The translations under genes were made by a program, and so were the position numbers. From Clostridium porci (lineage in GTDB: Bacteria; Bacillota; Clostridia; Lachnospirales; Lachnospiraceae), in assembly GCF_009696375.1 (NCBI RefSeq), contig NZ_VUMD01000002.1, forward strand, positions 124,001 to 188,000: DNA of 64,000 bases, in the 5' to 3' direction. Positions 1 to 8,223 of this stretch are shown here, piece by piece (positions within the stretch are counted from its first letter, which is position 1; every line of letters begins with the position of its first letter). Under the pieces are notes generated by a model that saw only the letters and a program-made list of their open reading frames with translations, was not told the origin of the DNA and searched no databases.

Positions 1-2
1 TG

Positions 3-248
3 CCGGATTGCAGGTTGAGCGAGTATTTAACGAACGCATCCATTCAGGAAGAGGATACAAGGCTGTTTACAGATAAAGAAGTGCTGTCTATTTTGAAGCA
101 GGATTTATCTGCATTAAGGACAGAGGCAACGGCAATAAGGAATGCAAGCGATGAAGAAGGCTGGTTTTCTGCTGTCAGCCTATTGGAGGAGCATGTGGAT
201 TACTATAACAAACAGCTTTGGTTTATACAAGCTACCTTAGGTGTATAG
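3..248 (+). CDS. C-terminal part of an unknown protein (cut by window edge)
   Basis: The frame is open from the left edge of the window to a TAG stop at 246-248, so this is probably the tail of a longer gene. A TTG at 15 could be a start but has no visible ribosome-binding site, and upstream sequence is missing. The visible protein is acidic and helical, ending in FIQATLGV, and has no domain I recognise. A factor-independent terminator follows 38 bases after the stop, so this is the last gene of its transcript. Function unknown. Confidence 0.5.
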   Translation, partial: PDCRLSEYLTNASIQEEDTRLFTDKEVLSILKQDLSALRTEATAIRNASDEEGWFSAVSLLEEHVDYYNKQLWFIQATLGV

Positions 249-285
249 CTGGATTCAATGTAATGTCTAAGTGAAGATTCAAAGT

Positions 286-323
286 GGGAGGCACGTATTA
301 AAGCGTGTCTTCCGCTTTTTTTT
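286..323 (+). terminator. Intrinsic terminator after the truncated first gene
   Basis: A ten-base-pair stem (286-295 with 304-313, including two G-T wobbles) is followed by a run of eight T residues. It ends the transcript of the gene cut by the left edge. Confidence 0.8.
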
Positions 324-742
324 GGGCTATTTATGAATAACTGTTACTGAGCGTATAGAGCTGACTTCGTCCTGTGGAATGTATAAAACCAAGGTAAGAA
401 TAGATATTTGAAGCTGCTGGAAGCAGAGGAGAGAGCAAATGCTCTGAAAGGACTTTTGTATGTTTTGCGATCAGTTTTGAGAATAAGAAATATGAGTTGG
501 ACATAAATAAAAATGGATATATACATAAAATGAAAGGATCATACAATACTGATTCTAAATATTTTCTTATAATAAAAAAATATAGAAAAGAAATTGAATG
601 TTTATGCAAATGCATGTAATACGAGTAGCATATGCAATCAAGCAGCGGATGTAGGCCTGATTTTGGTTGTAAAGCACAGGAAGAAGGGACTGTAATTACA
701 GCTTTAGCCAGGCTTTTCCGTTGCCAAGAAAGGTTTTTAAAC
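324..742. other. AT-rich intergenic region before the Rrf2 gene
   Basis: No convincing gene is present. The stretch is very AT-rich from 480 to 620 and probably holds the promoter of the Rrf2 gene, but I cannot fix a consensus -35/-10 pair. A 33-codon stretch at about 405-506 can be read as a helical peptide (LLEAEERANALK) but lacks a ribosome-binding site. An open frame continues upstream of the Rrf2 start from 632 but looks like chance. Confidence 0.4.
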
Positions 743-1174
743 ATGCAGTTAAATTTGACCACAGACTATGCGTTGAGATGTATGCTTTATCTTGCGGATA
801 AGAAAGGCCTATCTACCTCGTTGGAGATAGGAAGAGCAGTGGGTTTGGAGCGGATGTTTGTTCAAAAGATTTTGCGCTCCCTGCGGGAGGCGAAGCTAGT
901 CTGCAGTGAAAATGGAGGGTATGGCGGATATAAACTGGCGAAGGAGCCAGAGGACATCGTTTTGATGGAAATACTGATTCCGTTTGAAAAGACAATAAAA
1001 ATAAACCGCTGTCTTGAGAAGGATGGATATTGTGGAAGGAGAGGCGTAGGGAACTGCTCTTTGCATGAGTTCTATAAAAAAGTACAGGGGCTGTTAGATG
1101 AATTTTTTCTTAATACAACACTTAGAGATGTGTTGGAACAGAAATTCCGGTTCTATCCTGAACAGACTCATTAA
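743..1174 (+). CDS. Rrf2-family transcriptional regulator with Fe-S-type cysteines
   Basis: A 143-residue winged-helix regulator starting MQLNLTTDYALR, the typical Rrf2 opening. The frame is open further upstream, but the ATG at 743 follows an AAGG motif at 730-733 and gives the normal family length (130-165). Three cysteines, C90, C97 and C105 (CLEKDGYC then C eight residues on), sit where IscR and NsrR bind an iron-sulfur cluster, so a redox, nitric-oxide or Fe-S sensing role is likely. The target is not known. The closest candidates are its own promoter and the csbD-foldase pair downstream, which has a tandem repeat in front of it. Confidence 0.85.
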   Translation: MQLNLTTDYALRCMLYLADKKGLSTSLEIGRAVGLERMFVQKILRSLREAKLVCSENGGYGGYKLAKEPEDIVLMEILIPFEKTIKINRCLEKDGYCGRRGVGNCSLHEFYKKVQGLLDEFFLNTTLRDVLEQKFRFYPEQTH

Positions 1175-1283
1175 CCTTCTGACGGGGGTGGATTCCTTGA
1201 GCGGGCAGGTGAATATTTAACCTTCAGGCAAGGCAGGATCGGGCTTGTAAATACGTCATATAAAGCAATGAACAATATAGGAA

Positions 1284-1301
1284 TTATAGTTCTTATAGTT
1301 C
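1284..1301. repeat. Tandem 9-bp repeat upstream of csbD
   Basis: TTATAGTTC occurs twice head to tail with no gap, 28 bases before the csbD start. It may be a regulator-binding site; Rrf2 proteins can bind AT-rich sites of this size, but that link is a guess. Confidence 0.4.
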
Positions 1302-1328
1302 AAAATAAAATAAGAAAGAGGTAGCGCT

Positions 1329-1526
1329 ATGGCAGACAGAGGTTTTACAGATCAGTTAAAAGGAAAGGCAAAAGAAGTAATTGGTGAAGTGACGGGAGAT
1401 GACAGGATAAAGGCCAAGGGCCTGGCAGAACAGGTGATTGGAAAAGCAAAGGAAGTTGCTGCTGATGTGAAAGATGCCATGGAGGACGTGGCTGAAAAGA
1501 CCAGGGAGAAACTAAATAAAGAGTGA
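1329..1526 (+). CDS. CsbD-like small stress protein
   Basis: A 65-residue, highly charged, helical protein with two KGKAKE/IGKAKE-type repeats (DQLKGKAKEVIGEVTGDD) that define the CsbD family, general-stress proteins of unknown biochemical function. An AAGAAAGAGG ribosome-binding site precedes the ATG. Its stop overlaps the GTG start of the next gene by four bases, so the two are probably translationally coupled. Confidence 0.88.
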   Translation: MADRGFTDQLKGKAKEVIGEVTGDDRIKAKGLAEQVIGKAKEVAADVKDAMEDVAEKTREKLNKE

Positions 1527-2587
1527 AAAAAAGCGTGGTAATTAAGATATTTGTAGCTATCGCGGTGCTGAGCTTGGTGACAGTCGTCGCGATTGTGGCA
1601 TTTGTGTCTCAAAAAACTTCATCGCAAACATTTTTAATAATTGATGGGAATAAGGTTGACGAGAAGGAATACCGTTGTGCGATGTTTTCCGCTCGCGATG
1701 ATATTCTGGCCCAAATGAACCAAAGCGGAGATCCTAAACTGATCTGGAACGCTCAAACTGATATAGGAGTCCCTTATGAAATGGTGGCAGAACGAGCCAT
1801 CCAAATACTTCGGGAGTATTATGCTGTCAATTCTTTGGCAGTCGAATACGGCTATTTAGAGAGTGCCGGCTTTGGAACTCTTACAGAGCAGCTTAAGAGG
1901 GAAAATGAATACCGCGCTGCGGCCATTGCTGCCGGAGAGCTTGTTACCGGTCTGACCAGCTATGATTTCGATCAGTACATACAATACCGTATGGACGCGA
2001 TTCGCCGCCAGTACTGCCAGGATGCTGGTAATCCGGGAATGGCTATATCTGAAACAGAATTGCGGCAGCAGTATGAGCAAGATAAAGGGAGCCTATATAC
2101 ACAGGCGGATGACCTTGACCTGAGCTACATTGAAATTGATACAAATGCTATGGAGCTGTCTGAGCAGGAGCTTTTAGAATTGGAGGCTGAGGTGGAACTC
2201 CTTCGTCAGGAGGCTGTGGAATGCGGTTCTTTGCAGGAGGCTTTGACACAGTTCCCGAATTTACGGCAGTATTGTGCTACACTGGCTATTGGCGGGAACG
2301 AATATGCCGCCTATGCTAAATCCTACGCGGCTCTGCTCTGTTATGCGGATGGATTGCAGACAGGGGATATTTCTGACCTGATCAGTGAATATGGGACGAT
2401 TTTTCTGATTGAATGTACGAAAAGAGTAAAAAATGATTATGTACCCTTTGAAAGCCTCACCAGTGTGTTGGAACAGTCTGTTCGCAATCATAGATATGAT
2501 TGTATGATCCAAGAACGTATCCTTCAATTAAAGGTAGAATACGATGCAGAAAAGCTGTATCAGTATACTGAAGAGCAACTTAGATAA
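1523..2587 (+). CDS. Membrane-anchored SurA/PrsA-like foldase
   Basis: A 354-residue protein with an uncleaved-looking N-terminal membrane segment (about residues 8-28) and no lipobox cysteine, then a helical SurA_N-like region (about 40-185) and a region resembling parvulin peptidyl-prolyl isomerase (about 195-305, starting DLSYIEID and ending with the GDISDLI and EYGTIFLIE elements). The GTG start at 1523 overlaps the csbD stop. It should work outside the membrane on folding of exported proteins. The very large secreted protein encoded just downstream is a natural client, which is inference. Parvulin activity itself is uncertain because the domain is divergent. Confidence 0.6.
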   Translation: MKKSVVIKIFVAIAVLSLVTVVAIVAFVSQKTSSQTFLIIDGNKVDEKEYRCAMFSARDDILAQMNQSGDPKLIWNAQTDIGVPYEMVAERAIQILREYYAVNSLAVEYGYLESAGFGTLTEQLKRENEYRAAAIAAGELVTGLTSYDFDQYIQYRMDAIRRQYCQDAGNPGMAISETELRQQYEQDKGSLYTQADDLDLSYIEIDTNAMELSEQELLELEAEVELLRQEAVECGSLQEALTQFPNLRQYCATLAIGGNEYAAYAKSYAALLCYADGLQTGDISDLISEYGTIFLIECTKRVKNDYVPFESLTSVLEQSVRNHRYDCMIQERILQLKVEYDAEKLYQYTEEQLR

Positions 2588-2702
2588 ACAAGCGAACGTT
2601 TTTATGTTGAAGCAGTTTACGTCCATTGTTGGCTATCGATGGTCAGCGGTATCCGATTCAAGTGTGGTAGCTGGCATTGATTGGCAAACTGTTCGAAAGC
2701 AG

Positions 2703-2764
2703 AAAGGAGTGTAAAAGACTGCATATTTTTCATAGCGAAGTATGTTGTTTCTTTACACTCCTTT
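2703..2764. repeat. 13-bp perfect inverted repeat in the leader of the beta-helix gene
   Basis: AAAGGAGTGTAAA at 2703-2715 is exactly complementary to TTTACACTCCTTT at 2752-2764. The right arm includes CTCCTTT (2758-2764), which is also complementary to the AAAGGAG at 2794-2800 just before the beta-helix start. Two mutually exclusive hairpins are therefore possible, one of which would hide the ribosome-binding site. Confidence 0.6.
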
Positions 2765-2813
2765 ATTTGACACTATAAATCACAGTGGTAATGAAAGGAG
2801 AAAAGAAAGGAAG

Positions 2814-5800
2814 ATGAGAAGAAAGAAAAGAACGCTGGCTGCTGTTTTGTCTTTGACCATGATGTTAAGCAGCAACATGCCCTTAGCCGCCTTTGCAGAG
2901 GAGGCGGCAGCAACGTCCTTTGTTTCCGGCGGCACCGTTGAAGCACCTGCGCCGGCAGAGTCTGGCAGCGGCCATGAAGATGGGGACGCCGCTGATGCTG
3001 TGGGCGCCGAATCTACCACATATTATGTGAGTTCGACGAAAGGAAGCAACGAAAACGAGGGAACCAGTGCAGAACAAGCTTTCGCCAGCTTGTTGAAAAT
3101 TAACGAGATTACTCTTCGGCCTGGTGATAAGGTTCTGTTGGAGCGGGGGTCAGTGTTCCAGAATGAATATCTTCATATAAAGGGATCGGGCAATGCCGAT
3201 GCACCGATTATAATTGGCAGTTATGGAGACACCGCTTCGCCTCTGCCGCTGATAGCCACGAACGGTTACGGCGTTTGGTATCAGGATTATAATTTGGCCT
3301 CTTTGGATAGCACTACCCATGTACTGAGGGGCAATGTTTCTTCATGTATTCTGCTTTATGATGTGGAATATATTGAAATCAGTGATATTGCCATGACCAA
3401 TGAGGGAAATTTTGCCAGCGGTGAAAGCTACAGCACCGCCGATAGAATGGACCGTACCGGCGTGGCTGCTGTAACCCAGAACATTGGAACAGCAGACCAT
3501 ATTGTGCTGCGAAACCTTGAGATCCGCAATGTGCAGGGCAATGTTTATAATAAGCACATGTGTAATGGCGGAATCTACATGGTATGCGCACAGCCGAAGG
3601 ATACTGCTACCGGCATCTCAAAATATGATGACGTGTTGATCGAGGGCTGCACCCTGTCTAACGTCAACCGTTGGGGCATCGCAGTGGGATATACCTGCTA
3701 TTGGGACAAATTCAGAACCAGGGAACTTGCGGATGAAGTCGTCATGGAGTATGGTTCCACCAATGTGGTTGTCCGCAATAACTATCTCTCCGATCTGGGA
3801 GGCGACGGAATCACTATGATGTATTGCTATCAGCCTCTGGTGGAGCGCAATGTGGTCACAGCTTTTTCGCGGGATATGAACAATTCCATCTACACCCACC
3901 CCGTCAGTAAAAAAAATGGCGGTAAAAACCGCGGCGGTATGCTGGCCGCTGGCATTTGGCCCTGGAAGTGCAAGACGCCGATTTTCCAGTACAATGAATG
4001 CTATGACGCACATTACAGTCAGGACAGCCAGGCATGGGATGCCGACTCCGGCGACGGCTGCGTCTATCAGTACAACTACTCATCCAATAATGCCGGAGGC
4101 TGTGTAATGTTCTGCCTGCAGCAGGCGGTTAACAGCGTATTTCGCTATAATATTAGCCAGAACGATTTGGGCGGTATTTTGAATCTGTCTGCAAATCCCA
4201 ATGGAGAAATTTACAACAATGTGTTTTACATAAAGGAAAATGTTCCGGTCAATCGCATGCGAAACGGCACTACCAATATCTACAACAATATTTTCTACTA
4301 TGCGGGCAGTGCACCGGCCCCGGAGAAGGTTTGCAACTGGAGCTGGATTAAAGGAACCTGGAGCAACAATATTTATTACAATTTTTCCAACATTCCCAAC
4401 GACGTCAATGCCATTAGGGAGGACCCCCTGTTTGTCAATGGCGGCAGCGCTCCCGTGGGTGCTCAGGACAATGGTTTGGTGTATGACCGCAGCGTCTTTA
4501 ACGGTTACAAATTGAAGGAGAACTCTCCCGCCATTGACGCCGGCAAACCGGTTAGCAATGCGGGCGAAAAAGACTTTTTCGGCAACAAGCTGGATAAGAT
4601 GCCTGACATTGGCGCTTATGAGACTGGACTGTATACGGAGGATTCTAACGCTGCAATCATCCGTACGCCTTATATGATCACCGGCAGGGGAGCCAAGCAG
4701 ACGCTCAATGTGCCCTCCCTGGAAAAGAATCCCACCACCACGGAGGAGGTACTGGCAAATATTGAAATTGCCTCAAAGGCTAACGCCAGTATTTTGAAAG
4801 ATGGGGAAGAAGCTGAGCCTATGCTGGTAGAAGACGGCATGATTTTGCGAATCTCTGCGGAAAACGGTGTGTACAGGGACTATACCATCAAAATCAAAAA
4901 CAGCTACGACTATGTTGAGGAATATTCTTCCGCCCAGGGAAATGTCTGGTTCTACCAATACAAATCCAAAGACGGTACTTATGAGAATATGACGGTACAG
5001 GATCAGTGGGGCGGATGGATGGAGAGTTATTCGAATGGTATGTCCAATACCTGGGCGACCGTCGCACGGGACAACAAATCCCACGATGGTATTCTTTCAG
5101 GACCTTTGTATAACAAAAATGGCTCCAATGTTGAAAGCGCCGTTATGGCATGGCGCGCTCCAAAATCCGGCAGCGTTACGCTAAGCTTCGGCGGCGGTTC
5201 TGTCTCCGGCGGCGCAAAGCTGCGCGGACAGACTTCGGGAGGCCCGTCTTACCTCAAAATAACAAAGAACGGCGACAGCATTATCACGCCTATCAACATG
5301 ACCGATACCGGCGGCGCCTTCGTCAAGCTGGATTCTCAGGTGATTCAGGTCGAGCAAGGCGACTATATCTGCGTGGAATGCATGACGGAAGCGCAAGCAA
5401 GCAATCCTGGTTTCTACGTTTCTCCCGTTGTTTCCTATAACAACATAGGCGATGAGAAGGCTCCGTCTGTTCCGGCCAATGTAAGAGCCTCTCAGGTTCA
5501 AGACACGAAGGCAGTTATTAGCTGGGATGCTTCCACCGATAACGTAGGCGTAGAGGGCTATAACGTATATGTTGAAGGTGAATTTAAGGGCACGACCAAA
5601 CGTAACAGCTATCAACTGACAGGTCTGACAAAAGGTAATGAATATACAGTAGAGGTTAATGCCTTTGACCTTGCAAACAATATTTCCGAAAAAGGCTCTG
5701 TCAAATTTACTGCAGAAGCACAGGAGCTGATCTACACCCTGCCGGAGCCTGTGAGCCTGAAGGGCACCGAAGGCGGCATTACGCTGGACGAGGAGGTTCT

Positions 5801-7481
5801 GGATGCAAGCAAAAGCTTGAATGCAATCACCATCACCGCTGAGTTTGTTGGGCCTGCCTCCCTTGGCTCTATCATCAGCTTTTCTGAAAGCAATGCGATG
5901 GGAAATCATTTCCATGTTTATGCAGACGGCGAGACCTTGGGGTATGAGCTGCGCGGTGAATGGGGCAATTACAGCGCTAAGGCCAACTGCCTGGAACCGG
6001 GTGCCGAAAACTCGATGGCATTTGTTGCCAACCCAAAGGACTATACCATTAAGTTATTTGCCGATGGTGAATTGGTGAATACCAAGCAGTTGAATGCTTC
6101 CTCATGGAAGATGCTGAAAGATTATGCTGCTATGGATGCAGTCACCATTGGCCAGACGCCCCGCAGCTATGTCAGTAAATATCCGTTTATTGGTGATATT
6201 CTGAACCTGAACGTATATTCTGTCCCCTTATCCGATCAAGATATAAAGGATAGAAGCAGTGAGACGGTGGATGTGCCTGTAACGGTAGAGAAGGAAAAGC
6301 AGTCGAAGGATTACAAGCCGAAAGCCAAAGATGAGGTGATTTATATTGGAGACGAGGTGTCTCTGGATGAAGGCAACATAGCGAATCTGGATGAGCTTCC
6401 TGATGATATACTGATAGAGGATATTACAGATTTAGACGAAATCCCAACAGATAGGCCAGGAAATTATAGAAACAAAGGAATGCTTAAAATCACATATTCC
6501 GATGGTTACGAAAAAATCCTGAAGGTGACGATCCGGGTGCTGTCTGAGGACGGAGTAGGAACCCCAAGCGAGGCAACTCCAAGTGAAGCAACCCCAAGCG
6601 AGGCCAAGGAAAGCGACGCAAAGCGATACGACCCCCTTCCTCAAAAAGTGAGAATTAAGCCAGGAGAAACTCTGGAGCCGGAGGAGGGAATCAAGAATAA
6701 GGATGAGCTCCCTTCTGATACAGAGTATAAGGATGTAACGCCTTCCAATGTAGACAAAACAAAGGATTATGAGGCAATTATCAAGGTGGTATATCCAGAC
6801 GGCTCCTCAGAAGCGATCAAGGTTCCTGTGACGGTTTCTAAAGGCTCAAGGGGTACGGGCGGCAGCTGGAGCGGAAAAGCAGGCAGAAGCCAAAGCGGCG
6901 GCTCAGGCTCAAAAATAATCAATACCAGCAATGACCAGATCTACTCAGACCCGGATATGAGCGTAAGCAGCGGCTCCGTAGACGGAAGCTGGATTCTGGT
7001 AGACGGGGCTTCCAACAAATGGTCCTATCATACCTCAAAGGGGGCTTTGGCGAAAAATGGATGGATGTATATTTCCCATCCATCTGCCAAGGATGAATAT
7101 GGGAAATTTAGATGGTTTAAGTTTAACGAAGACGGAATCATGGAGTATGGCTGGATCAAGAGCCAAAATGGGAAATGGTATCACCTCCATACAATTTCTG
7201 ATGGAAATTTAGGAGTATTGCACAGAGGCTGGTATTATGAGCCGATGGACGGAAAGTGGTACTATCTTGACCAAAAGACAGGAGCAATGCGTGAGGGTTG
7301 GATACTGATAGACAACCAGTATTACTATTTTACAGAAGCGTCCAGTGATTTGCAGAAGGAGGACGTCTACTGGCACGATGACAATCACAGCAGGAGACCC
7401 TATGGCTCCATGTACCAGAATGAAAGAACCCCGGATAACTACTATGTAGATGCCAATGGAGTTTGGAAGCCGGAATCTTAA
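2814..7481 (+). CDS. Giant secreted beta-helix protein with FN3, LamG-like, Ig-like and wall-binding repeats
   Basis: A 1555-residue exported protein. The ATG at 2814 is preferred to the upstream in-frame codon at 2742 because it directly precedes a signal peptide (RRKKRT, hydrophobic core, AFA-EE). In order: a right-handed parallel beta-helix (about residues 60-610, as in pectate lyases and mannuronan epimerases); a module of unknown type (about 610-860); a fibronectin type III domain (about 890-975); a concanavalin/LamG-like sandwich (about 985-1140); two DxLPxD-rich Ig-like repeats (about 1155-1350) joined by a TPSEATPSEATPSEA linker; a Gly/Ser linker; and choline-binding-type wall repeats (about 1390-1555, GWxxxxGKWYYL). 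It probably binds or cleaves a polysaccharide while attached to the cell wall. The substrate is unknown, and no catalytic residues can be assigned by eye. Confidence 0.82.
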   Translation: MRRKKRTLAAVLSLTMMLSSNMPLAAFAEEAAATSFVSGGTVEAPAPAESGSGHEDGDAADAVGAESTTYYVSSTKGSNENEGTSAEQAFASLLKINEITLRPGDKVLLERGSVFQNEYLHIKGSGNADAPIIIGSYGDTASPLPLIATNGYGVWYQDYNLASLDSTTHVLRGNVSSCILLYDVEYIEISDIAMTNEGNFASGESYSTADRMDRTGVAAVTQNIGTADHIVLRNLEIRNVQGNVYNKHMCNGGIYMVCAQPKDTATGISKYDDVLIEGCTLSNVNRWGIAVGYTCYWDKFRTRELADEVVMEYGSTNVVVRNNYLSDLGGDGITMMYCYQPLVERNVVTAFSRDMNNSIYTHPVSKKNGGKNRGGMLAAGIWPWKCKTPIFQYNECYDAHYSQDSQAWDADSGDGCVYQYNYSSNNAGGCVMFCLQQAVNSVFRYNISQNDLGGILNLSANPNGEIYNNVFYIKENVPVNRMRNGTTNIYNNIFYYAGSAPAPEKVCNWSWIKGTWSNNIYYNFSNIPNDVNAIREDPLFVNGGSAPVGAQDNGLVYDRSVFNGYKLKENSPAIDAGKPVSNAGEKDFFGNKLDKMPDIGAYETGLYTEDSNAAIIRTPYMITGRGAKQTLNVPSLEKNPTTTEEVLANIEIASKANASILKDGEEAEPMLVEDGMILRISAENGVYRDYTIKIKNSYDYVEEYSSAQGNVWFYQYKSKDGTYENMTVQDQWGGWMESYSNGMSNTWATVARDNKSHDGILSGPLYNKNGSNVESAVMAWRAPKSGSVTLSFGGGSVSGGAKLRGQTSGGPSYLKITKNGDSIITPINMTDTGGAFVKLDSQVIQVEQGDYICVECMTEAQASNPGFYVSPVVSYNNIGDEKAPSVPANVRASQVQDTKAVISWDASTDNVGVEGYNVYVEGEFKGTTKRNSYQLTGLTKGNEYTVEVNAFDLANNISEKGSVKFTAEAQELIYTLPEPVSLKGTEGGITLDEEVLDASKSLNAITITAEFVGPASLGSIISFSESNAMGNHFHVYADGETLGYELRGEWGNYSAKANCLEPGAENSMAFVANPKDYTIKLFADGELVNTKQLNASSWKMLKDYAAMDAVTIGQTPRSYVSKYPFIGDILNLNVYSVPLSDQDIKDRSSETVDVPVTVEKEKQSKDYKPKAKDEVIYIGDEVSLDEGNIANLDELPDDILIEDITDLDEIPTDRPGNYRNKGMLKITYSDGYEKILKVTIRVLSEDGVGTPSEATPSEATPSEAKESDAKRYDPLPQKVRIKPGETLEPEEGIKNKDELPSDTEYKDVTPSNVDKTKDYEAIIKVVYPDGSSEAIKVPVTVSKGSRGTGGSWSGKAGRSQSGGSGSKIINTSNDQIYSDPDMSVSSGSVDGSWILVDGASNKWSYHTSKGALAKNGWMYISHPSAKDEYGKFRWFKFNEDGIMEYGWIKSQNGKWYHLHTISDGNLGVLHRGWYYEPMDGKWYYLDQKTGAMREGWILIDNQYYYFTEASSDLQKEDVYWHDDNHSRRPYGSMYQNERTPDNYYVDANGVWKPES

Positions 7482-7498
7482 AGAGAGGTAATCTGTAT

Positions 7499-7525
7499 CG
7501 GCGGTCGATCTGACCGCCGGTTTTT
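7499..7525 (+). terminator. Intrinsic terminator after the beta-helix gene
   Basis: An eight-base-pair perfect stem, CGGCGGTC with GACCGCCG and a five-base loop, followed by TTTTT, 17 bases after the stop codon. Confidence 0.88.
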
Positions 7526-7772
7526 GCTGCTGAAATGGGCATCCCAGCTTCTTCACTGAATCCGCACTGCTTCGGCGGGGCAGCCGGTGCTGTGTGATTC
7601 TGTGTAAATCTCATTAATTCGTAATGGTTCTCGGCCTGTACTGCCAGAGTACAGGCGGAAAAAACAGAAAATGAATAGAAGCAAAGGCGTATGGTAAGCT
7701 GTTAGGAGAGGAGGAAGAGCCCTGACGGTCAGAAGGAATGCTTGCCATAGGCTTACAAGGCTAACAAATTCC
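7526..7772. other. Intergenic region between the beta-helix gene and the metal-uptake operon
   Basis: No gene is visible. The stretch contains a nine-base-pair hairpin at 7634-7656 (GCCTGTACT / AGTACAGGC) that lacks a T tract on either strand. The operon promoter follows at 7773. Confidence 0.4.
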
Positions 7773-7801
7773 TTGACAATGTATAAAATACGCTATAATA
7801 T
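7773..7801 (+). promoter_or_regulatory. Promoter of the metal-uptake operon
   Basis: A consensus TTGACA (7773-7778) is followed after 17 bases by TAATAT (7796-7801), or after 15 bases by TATAAT (7794-7799). It reads into the small membrane protein and the ZnuA-like gene. Confidence 0.65.
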
Positions 7802-7814
7802 GGAAATGATTCCA
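7801..7814. promoter_or_regulatory. Candidate metalloregulator operator (inverted repeat TGGAAATGATTCCA)
   Basis: TGGAA and TTCCA arms flank ATGA directly beside the -10 box and at the expected transcription start. Size and position fit a Fur/Zur-type repressor site, but the sequence does not closely match a Zur box known to me. Confidence 0.4.
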
Positions 7815-7844
7815 CAGGTGGGAAATGGGAAGGGAGGAGACGAA

Positions 7845-8156
7845 GTGAGTTACTTTTGTAAAAACAGGCGAATCTGGTCATTGCTTACAGCGCTGCTGGT
7901 GGCTTCTGTACTGCTTCTCTCCGGCCTTTTTATTGTTACACATGGGAAGCATGACTGTACAGGCGAGGACTGTAGGGTATGTTCGGAAATAAAAGTTTGC
8001 GTTTCCACGATACGCATTTTGTCAGAGGCTGTGGGAACGGGAGCAGCTGTGGTCTTTGTCTATATCGCTGCTCATAAGCTAGTATTTTCTTATATAGCCG
8101 GCTTCTTTCTATGCCCGGCTTCTTTGGTCAGCTTAAAAATCCGTTTAGATAATTGA
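7845..8156 (+). CDS. Small membrane protein with a CxxxxCxxC motif, first gene of metal operon
   Basis: A 103-residue protein. The GTG at 7845 is chosen because GGGAGGAG lies just upstream; the in-frame ATG at 7773 overlaps the promoter. It has two hydrophobic segments (about residues 11-33 and 62-90) and, between them, HGKHDCTGEDCRVC, a His/Cys cluster that could hold a metal ion. It sits 67 bases before the ZnuA-like gene and shares its promoter. I do not recognise a named family. A role in metal handling rests on the motif and operon position only. Confidence 0.6.
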   Translation: MSYFCKNRRIWSLLTALLVASVLLLSGLFIVTHGKHDCTGEDCRVCSEIKVCVSTIRILSEAVGTGAAVVFVYIAAHKLVFSYIAGFFLCPASLVSLKIRLDN

Positions 8157-8223
8157 AATATTCTCATAACAAGGCAGACAACATTTTGTAGAAACTGTTT
8201 GACACAAACGGGAGGATTATTTC

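Noticed and set aside
405-506. Short plus-strand peptide LLEAEERANALKGLL
   Set aside because: Could be a helical micropeptide or gene relic, but it lacks a start signal and any recognisable match.
331-762. 143-residue minus-strand open frame over the first intergenic region
   Set aside because: No ribosome-binding site, low-complexity hydrophobic translation, and overlap with a clear terminator and the start of the Rrf2 gene.
5181-5915. 244-residue minus-strand open frame
   Set aside because: Antisense shadow of the beta-helix gene with no start signal and no domain.
7634-7656. Nine-base-pair hairpin before the metal operon
   Set aside because: No T tract on either strand and no conserved context; not called a terminator.
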